Below, piece by piece: positions 58,933 through 64,000 of a DNA stretch of 64,000 nt (positions within the stretch are counted from its first letter, which is position 1; every line of letters starts with the position of its first letter). The position numbers were made by a program, and so were the translations under genes. This stretch comes from Actinomyces oricola (GTDB taxonomy: Bacteria; Actinomycetota; Actinomycetes; Actinomycetales; Actinomycetaceae). The stretch is taken from NCBI RefSeq assembly GCF_004104015.1, contig NZ_RYFV01000002.1, positions 62,001 through 126,000 of the forward strand. Direction: 5' to 3'. Under the pieces are notes generated by a model that was not told the origin of the DNA, ran no database searches, and was given only the letters and a program-made list of their open reading frames with translations.

Positions 58933-59778
58933 GTGAGTGAGCAGCACGCCGCGCCGTGCCAGGCGCCCGAGGACTGTGAGCTGATCCGGGCCATAGCCCA
59001 TGTGCACGCCGGCGGCCTGGTAGTTCTCCCCACCGACACCGTCTACGGCATTGGCGCCGCCGCCGGCAATGCCACCGCCGTCGCCCGCCTCCTGGAAGTC
59101 AAGGGCCGGGGCCGTCACATGCCCCCACCGGTGCTGATCTCGGGTCCGGAACAACTCGATGGCGTAGCCGCTCGCGTGCCCCCCACCGCCCGAGCGCTGA
59201 TTAGGGCCTTCTGGCCCGGCGCACTCACCCTCATTCTGGACGCCGACCCCTCACTGGGCTGGGACCTGGGGGAAACCGGCGCCACCGTGGCCCTGCGCAT
59301 GCCCAACCACCCGCTGACCCTGGCCCTGCTGCGCGCCACCGGCCCCATGGCAGTCACCAGCGCCAACCCCACCGGACAGCCGCCCGCCACCGACGCCGCC
59401 TCCGGGCGGGCCGCCTTCCCCAGGAGTGTCCGGGGGAGCCGGGATGACCCCACTGCGTTAGGGGGCCGGCCGACCCCCGGGAGACGCCCTCGCGGGGGCC
59501 GGGCCGTGAACCCGGGCGACCCTGACGGCCCTGACGACTTTGAGGACGGCGCCGGCATTCTGGTCCTGGACGGTGGGCCAACACCCGGACCCGTGCCCTC
59601 GACGATCGTCAACCTAGCGGGCGACCACGCCCTGGCGCCCGTGGTGGTGCGCCAGGGGGCCCTGCCCCACGCCCGGCTCGCCGCCGTCGTCGATCCCATC
59701 CTGACGGCCCTAGGGGCGCCGCCCCTGACAGGACCCGACGCCGTCGGCCGTGGCGCACCGAAGGAGGCGGGGGCGTGA
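58933..59778 (+). CDS. tsaC: L-threonylcarbamoyladenylate synthase with inserted linker
   Basis: A 281-residue YrdC/Sua5 protein that makes threonylcarbamoyl-AMP for t6A modification of ANN-decoding tRNAs. Motifs VLPTDTVYGIGA, LEVKGRGRHMPPPVLIS (KxR), RAFWPGALTLIL, TVALRMPNH and VTSANPTGQPP define the domain. Residues about 160-210 form an extra Gly/Pro/Arg/Asp-rich stretch between SANPTGQP and ILVLDGG that normal proteins lack; the DNA there contains GC hairpins. The GTG at 58933 is nine bases behind GGGAGG; an ATG at 58924 is too close. The wecA-like gene overlaps its end. Confidence 0.92.
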   Translation: MSEQHAAPCQAPEDCELIRAIAHVHAGGLVVLPTDTVYGIGAAAGNATAVARLLEVKGRGRHMPPPVLISGPEQLDGVAARVPPTARALIRAFWPGALTLILDADPSLGWDLGETGATVALRMPNHPLTLALLRATGPMAVTSANPTGQPPATDAASGRAAFPRSVRGSRDDPTALGGRPTPGRRPRGGRAVNPGDPDGPDDFEDGAGILVLDGGPTPGPVPSTIVNLAGDHALAPVVVRQGALPHARLAAVVDPILTALGAPPLTGPDAVGRGAPKEAGA

Positions 59779-60911
59779 GGGTCTATCTCCTCATCCTCGT
59801 GGTGGCCACCGCAGTCACCTACGTGGCGGTGCCCGTGGTGCGTCACATTGCCCTGGTCTCCAACGCCCTGACCCCGGTGCGGGGGCGCGACGTGCACACC
59901 ACCCCCATTCCACGCCTGGGCGGGGTGGCCATGTTCGTCGGCTTCGCCACCGCCGTGGCGGTGGCCTCCCAGATCCCCTACCTGTCCATGGTCATTGACT
60001 CCAGCGCCTGGGCGGTGGTCTTGGGCGCCGGCCTGGTCTGCCTGCTGGGCGTGGTGGACGACCTGTGGGAACTGGACTGGGTGACCAAGCTCGCGGGCCA
60101 GATCCTGGCCGCCGGCCTTATGGCGTGGCAGGGCGTCCAGCTCATTACCATCCCCGTGGGAGGGCTGACCATTGGCTCGGCGGGATTCTCTCTGGGCACC
60201 ACCGTCCTGGTGGTCATTGTGTCCATTAACGCCGTCAACTTCGTTGACGGCCTGGACGGGTTGGCCGCCGGGATCATATGCATCGGGTCCATTGCCTTCT
60301 TCGGCTACACCTACGCCCTGACCCGCGCCACCTCCCCGGAGTCCTACACCTCCCTGGCGGCCACCATTGTGGCGGCCCTCATCGGGGTGTGCCTGGGCTT
60401 CCTGCCCCACAACTTCAATCCGGCCACCATCTTCATGGGGGACTCCGGCTCCATGCAGTTGGGCCTGATCTCGGCCGCCGGCACCATTATCGTCACCGGG
60501 CAGATCGACCCGGGGACCATTGGCGGTCGCACTGCGGTGCCGGTGTTCCTGCCGATCCTCCTGCCCCTGGCGGTGCTGCTGCTGCCCCTGACCGACATGG
60601 TCATGGCGATTGTCCGTCGCACTCGCGCCGGGCACAGCCCCTTTCATCCCGACCGGATGCACATGCACCACCGGCTCCTGGCCGCGGGGCACTCTCACCG
60701 CCGTGCCGTGCTGGTCATGTACGCCTGGGCCGCCGCCGCGGCCATCCCGGTGGCCGCCATGGCCTTCTTCCCGCTGCACTACGTGCTCATTGGCGCCATT
60801 GCGGCCCTGGTGGCCGCCCTGCTGGTCACCGCCGACCTCATGCCCGGGTTCCGTCACGTGCTCGCGCGCCGACTGGGGGCTCGACACGTGCGCCCCAAGG
60901 GCCGCCGATGA
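59775..60911 (+). CDS. wecA: Undecaprenyl-phosphate glycosyl-1-phosphate transferase (WecA/TagO type)
   Basis: A 378-residue membrane enzyme of the MraY/WecA superfamily that links GlcNAc-1-P or a similar sugar phosphate to undecaprenyl phosphate, starting synthesis of cell-wall polysaccharides or teichoic acids. Motifs: TTPIPRLGGVAMF, GVVDDLWELDWVTKL (Mg-binding DD), NAVNFVDGLDGLAAG, FLPHNFNPATIFMGDSGSM and the histidine motif RMHMHHRLL. Eleven or so helices. The GTG overlaps the tsaC stop (GTGA) with AAGGAGG upstream. The tsaC-wecA-atp order is a known actinobacterial neighbourhood. Confidence 0.93.
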   Translation: MRVYLLILVVATAVTYVAVPVVRHIALVSNALTPVRGRDVHTTPIPRLGGVAMFVGFATAVAVASQIPYLSMVIDSSAWAVVLGAGLVCLLGVVDDLWELDWVTKLAGQILAAGLMAWQGVQLITIPVGGLTIGSAGFSLGTTVLVVIVSINAVNFVDGLDGLAAGIICIGSIAFFGYTYALTRATSPESYTSLAATIVAALIGVCLGFLPHNFNPATIFMGDSGSMQLGLISAAGTIIVTGQIDPGTIGGRTAVPVFLPILLPLAVLLLPLTDMVMAIVRRTRAGHSPFHPDRMHMHHRLLAAGHSHRRAVLVMYAWAAAAAIPVAAMAFFPLHYVLIGAIAALVAALLVTADLMPGFRHVLARRLGARHVRPKGRR

Positions 60912-61408
60912 GCCCGGGGCGCAGGCCCGAGGGGGCGAGGAGCCGGGCGCCGATCCCCCGTCCGGGGCTGTCGGCGGCGGTGCGCGGCCTGCGCAGCCGA
61001 CTGACCGTGGCCGGTGCGCTGCTGGCCGGCGCGCTGGTGGCCTGGGCACTGCTGGGTCAGGTGGTCTCCCCGTTGGCCAGCGCCGCCGTGGGCGCCTGCG
61101 CGACGACGGCGCTGCTGACCTCCATCTGGCTCCTGCTGGGACGGGCGGTGCGCTCCGCCGCGGTCCCGGCGGGTTGGGTAGCAGGCGGTTACCTCCTGCG
61201 TCTGCTCATTGTGGCCGCGGCTCTGGTGGGAGGGCGGGCGGCCGGTCTGGATACGCGCCTGATCGGAGCGGGCCTCATTGCCGCCGTGGTGGTGGGCACC
61301 GCGCTGGAGACCTGGGTGCTGGCCCGCGCCGGCGTGCCGACCGTCGACCCCGGCCCCGACGACGATCCCAGTGCCGTCCCCGACGAGCCCGCCGGCCGAC
61401 TGGACTGA
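60908..61408 (+). CDS. Small membrane protein in the AtpI position
   Basis: A 166-residue protein with four hydrophobic segments between a basic Pro/Arg N-terminus and an acidic tail (DPGPDDDPSAVPDEPAG). It occupies the place of AtpI, the c-ring assembly helper, directly before atpB, and its small-residue helices are similar to AtpI-like proteins of actinobacteria, but conservation is too weak to call it certainly. The ATG overlaps the wecA-like stop (ATGA). Confidence 0.7.
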   Translation: MSPGRRPEGARSRAPIPRPGLSAAVRGLRSRLTVAGALLAGALVAWALLGQVVSPLASAAVGACATTALLTSIWLLLGRAVRSAAVPAGWVAGGYLLRLLIVAAALVGGRAAGLDTRLIGAGLIAAVVVGTALETWVLARAGVPTVDPGPDDDPSAVPDEPAGRLD

Positions 61409-61444
61409 GTGGGCCAGCGGCCCTGAATTAGGCGGGCCGGCTGG

Positions 61445-61450
61445 TAACAT
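61445..61450 (+). promoter_or_regulatory. Possible -10 of the atp operon
   Basis: TAACAT preceded by TGG gives an extended -10-type element 75 bases before the atpB ribosome site. No good -35 is visible. Confidence 0.3.
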
Positions 61451-61524
61451 GTGCCACACCGCACCGCGCACGGCGAGACGTCGCGCACGCGTGCTGATCC
61501 ACCACGAGAGCCCGGGAGGACACC

Positions 61525-62415
61525 CTGTCCACGCTCACTACGGGCGCGCCAACCCCCGCCGCGCGCCAGAAGGCCACCAAGCCCGGCTGGTACTGGGTCC
61601 TGATCGCCCTGTGCGTGGCGGTCATGGGAGTCACCGCCGTGCCCGCCTTCACCGAGCACCCCCACAGCCCCGGCGTTGAGGACTTCTTCCCCCACGCCAT
61701 ATTCGGCGAAGGGACCTTCTATGAGTTCAACCGCCTGACTTTGGCCCGCGTCATTATGGGCTTGGGCCTGTGCCTGCTGGTGGTGCTGGGCACGCGCCGG
61801 CTGACCCTGGTCCCCGGGCGGGGGCAGGCGCTCCTGGAGCTTGCGGCCGACTTCGTGCGCGGCAATGTCGCCGTCCAGCTCCTGGGCCCCAAGAATGGCA
61901 AGCGCTTCGCCCCGATCCTGGCCACCCTCTTCTGGGCGGTGGCCGCCATGAACATCGCGGGTATTGTTCCCGGCATCAATATTGCCGCGTCCTCAGTGGT
62001 GGCCGTGCCCCTGACCTTCGCAGCACTCACCTACGTGGTCTTCGTCGGCGCGGGCATCCGCGAGCAGGGCCTGGGACGCTTCTTCGCCTCCCAGCTCTTC
62101 CCCCCGGGGCTGCCCAAGCCCATGTATCTGCTCATCACCCCGATTGAGTTCCTGTCGACCTTCATTGTGCGCCCAGTGACTCTCACTTTGCGTCTGCTGT
62201 GCAATATGGTCTCCGGTCACCTGCTGCTGGGCATGACCTACTTCGGCACCACCAGCCTTCTCCTCCACCTTCAGACCACTTCCGCCCTGAGCGCCCTGAC
62301 CGGTGCGGCCATGGTCGTCATGACTCTTTTCGAAGTCTTCGTGGCCCTCCTGCAGGCGTATATCTTCACCATTCTGTCCGGCGTCTACATCAAGCTCTCC
62401 ATTGAGGCCCACTAG
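61525..62415 (+). CDS. atpB: ATP synthase F0 subunit a
   Basis: Subunit a of the membrane sector forms the proton half-channels beside the c-ring. The protein shows EDFFPHAIFGEGTFYEFNRL, the stator helix with the essential arginine in VRPVTLTLRLLCNMVSGHLLLG and the terminal FEVFVALLQAYIFTILSGVYI. The first normal start codon is GTG at 61615, but it has no ribosome site and would cut into the first hydrophobic segment (WYWVLIALCVAVMGVTAV). The frame is open upstream and GGGAGGA lies four to five bases before CTG at 61525, so I place the start there (296 residues, STLTTGAPTPAARQKATKPG...); initiation at CTG is inference. Confidence 0.93.
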   Translation: MSTLTTGAPTPAARQKATKPGWYWVLIALCVAVMGVTAVPAFTEHPHSPGVEDFFPHAIFGEGTFYEFNRLTLARVIMGLGLCLLVVLGTRRLTLVPGRGQALLELAADFVRGNVAVQLLGPKNGKRFAPILATLFWAVAAMNIAGIVPGINIAASSVVAVPLTFAALTYVVFVGAGIREQGLGRFFASQLFPPGLPKPMYLLITPIEFLSTFIVRPVTLTLRLLCNMVSGHLLLGMTYFGTTSLLLHLQTTSALSALTGAAMVVMTLFEVFVALLQAYIFTILSGVYIKLSIEAH

Positions 62416-62705
<290 letters not shown>

Positions 62706-62706
<1 letters not shown>

Positions 62707-63317
62707 TGACGGCCCCCATGATCCTGCTGCTGGCTGCCGCCCCAGTGGAGCAGTCCCAGGAGGCCGGTGGGACGGAGTTCATCCTGCCCCCGGCCTATGA
62801 GATCTTCTGGGCCGCCCTCATCGTGCTGCTCATTGTCCTGGTGGTCGGCAGGTATGGCCTGCCGCGCATCTACAAGCTCCTCGACGAGCGGGCTCAGCGC
62901 ATTGAGGAGGGCCTGGCCCTGGCTGAGGAGGCCAAGGGCAGCCAGAAGGACGCCGAGCTCCGTGCCGAGCGCCTTGTGGAGGACGCCCGTTTGGAGGCGG
63001 CCCGCATCCGCGACCAGGCCCACGCCGAGGCCAAGGCGATTATTGACCAGGCCCGCAGTGCCGCCCAGGAGGAGGCCGGCAAGGTCATTGACGCCGCTCA
63101 GCGCCAGATTCAGGCCGACAAGCGGGCCGCCCAGATCTCCTTGCGCGGAGAGGTCGGGATCCTGGCGACGACCCTGGCCGAGCGGATCATTGGTGAGCAG
63201 CTCAAGGACACTGATCTATCTTCTCGTGTCATTGACCGTTTTATGAATGAGCTGGAGACCGCGCCCGATGACGTCCTGGGGCAGGAGTCGGCCGTCGCAA
63301 CCAAGGGGATCTGGTGA
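62706..63317 (+). CDS. atpF: ATP synthase F0 subunit b
   Basis: A 203-residue peripheral-stalk subunit: one membrane helix (YEIFWAALIVLLIVLVVGRYGLP) and a long charged helix for dimerisation (LDERAQRIEEGLALAEEAKGSQKDAELRAERLVEDARLEAARIRDQ, read as separate heptads). The ATG overlaps the atpE stop by one base (TGATG), and the stop overlaps the atpH start, as usual in actinobacterial atp operons. Confidence 0.95.
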
Positions 63318-64000
63318 ACACCGGCACGGCTGCGACCCGCACCGCCGTGGCCCGGGCCTGGGAGCCGGTCCTCAGACAGGCCGGCGCCCAGGGCCAGGAG
63401 CTCGGCGAGCAGATTCTGGCCCTCGCCCACCAGATCGCCAAGCACCGCCTGAGCGGCCCCCTGACGGACCCCGGTCGAACCCCCGAGCACAAGGCCGACC
63501 TGGCCACCCGCCTTTTCAGTGGTCGTGTCGATGTGCGGATCGTGGAGTTGCTGTGCGCTTGCGTGCGGGGCCGCTGGTCCCAGCCGGTCAACCTTCTGAC
63601 CGCCCTGCACGACCTGGGCGTCCAGGCGATTCTTGCCGGCGCCCGCGCCGCCGGCCGCATTGAGGTCGTCGAACAGGAGATCTTCGGCGTCTCCCAGCAG
63701 TTGCACAACAACACCGAGTTGCGGCGCGCCCTGGAGCCCTCCCGGCGCACCAGCACCGAGGACCGCGTGCGCCTGGCCCGGCGGGTCTTCTCCCCAGTGA
63801 TCTCACCGGCCGCCATGAGCCTGGTGGTCTGGTGCGTGCGCCACCGGGCCCTGGGAGGAGTGCCCTACAACCTGCGGCGCGTCACCCAGCTCGCCGCCGC
63901 CCTGCAGAACCGGACCATTGCCGACGTCGTGACTGCCGTGCCCATGACCGTGGCCCAGGAGGAGCGCCTGCGCATCATCCTCCAGCGGCGGCTCGGCACC
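63314..64000 (+). CDS. atpH: ATP synthase F1 subunit delta, 3' end outside window
   Basis: The GTG at 63314 overlaps the atpF stop (GTGA). The 229 codons in the window read MNTGTAATRTAVARAWEPVL, with KADLATRLFSGRVDV, LLCACVRGRWSQP and late TVAQEERLRIILQRRLG, the pattern of the actinobacterial delta (OSCP) subunit that joins the stalk to F1. The gene is cut by the window end; normal length is about 270 residues. Confidence 0.93.
   Translation, partial: MNTGTAATRTAVARAWEPVLRQAGAQGQELGEQILALAHQIAKHRLSGPLTDPGRTPEHKADLATRLFSGRVDVRIVELLCACVRGRWSQPVNLLTALHDLGVQAILAGARAAGRIEVVEQEIFGVSQQLHNNTELRRALEPSRRTSTEDRVRLARRVFSPVISPAAMSLVVWCVRHRALGGVPYNLRRVTQLAAALQNRTIADVVTAVPMTVAQEERLRIILQRRLGT

Overview
The window is high-GC DNA with dense gene packing, many GTG starts, 1-4 base gene overlaps (ATGA, GTGA, TGATG) and Shine-Dalgarno-led genes. 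Together with the gene content (pta-ackA fermentation, actinobacterial-type myo-inositol cluster with a GntR regulator, PspC/LuxR-type envelope signalling, tsaC-wecA-atp order) this suggests an actinobacterium, most likely an Actinomyces-like member of the Actinomycetaceae. That genus call is inference; there is no rRNA here to settle it.

Layout. 1-7500: HPr of the sugar phosphotransferase system, a GRP/DMT-type sugar transporter, a MarC-family membrane protein, RNase HI, the acetate-forming pair pta-ackA and a TauE/SafE-family exporter. 7500-7730 is intergenic and carries two copies of a CRISPR type I-E-like repeat without cas genes. 7730-31758 is a ~24 kb inositol catabolism region: a left arm on the minus strand (isomerase, Gfo/Idh dehydrogenase, LacI regulator, MFS transporter, iolE), a second LacI regulator, iolG, a transaldolase-like gene, a GntR regulator, and a right arm on the plus strand (iolC, aldolase-like barrel, iolB, iolD, mmsA, TIM-barrel isomerase, second dehydrogenase, iolH, MFS transporter, Zn-alcohol dehydrogenase). 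Two operator families can be read from the sequence: TGTCNNGACA-type sites in front of six transcription units (a plausible GntR/IolR regulon) and a 14-bp palindrome TTCACGCGCGTGAA in front of two left-arm units. The pathway should deliver glyceraldehyde-type/DHAP carbon and acetyl-CoA, which Pta and AckA can turn into acetate and ATP.

32100-41400: two HXXEE-family membrane proteins, full-length guaA, then an accessory stretch: VapBC-like toxin-antitoxin, GrpB-family protein, acetyltransferase, and then a decayed 66-bp copy of the guaA 3' end at 36994-37059, as expected for an old island inserted at guaA. It is followed by a DUF2974 lipase-like protein and an operon of a GMP synthetase lacking the glutaminase domain, a Fic enzyme and an acetyltransferase. 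40900-41400 holds a low-GC small reading frame and the 3' stump of a nitroreductase gene.

41544-52600: XRE regulator with zinc ribbon, aldo/keto reductase, an IS transposase relic, an ABC-type ATPase overlapping a PIN-nuclease gene that is cut by an in-frame TGA, PadR regulator with a CPBP protease, Ogt, two paralogous alpha/beta hydrolases, a GH13 alpha-amylase, a DJ-1/PfpI protein and a small membrane protein. 52631-58844: an envelope-stress block in which a PspC/LiaF-like membrane protein diverges from a PspC-histidine kinase, its LuxR-type response regulator and a translationally coupled cytoplasmic sialidase. 58933-64000: tsaC/sua5, wecA-like glycosyltransferase, a small membrane protein and the start of the ATP synthase operon (atpB, atpE, atpF, partial atpH), where atpB appears to begin at a CTG codon.

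All coordinates of short sites were counted by hand and all family assignments rest on reading motifs; no database search was run.
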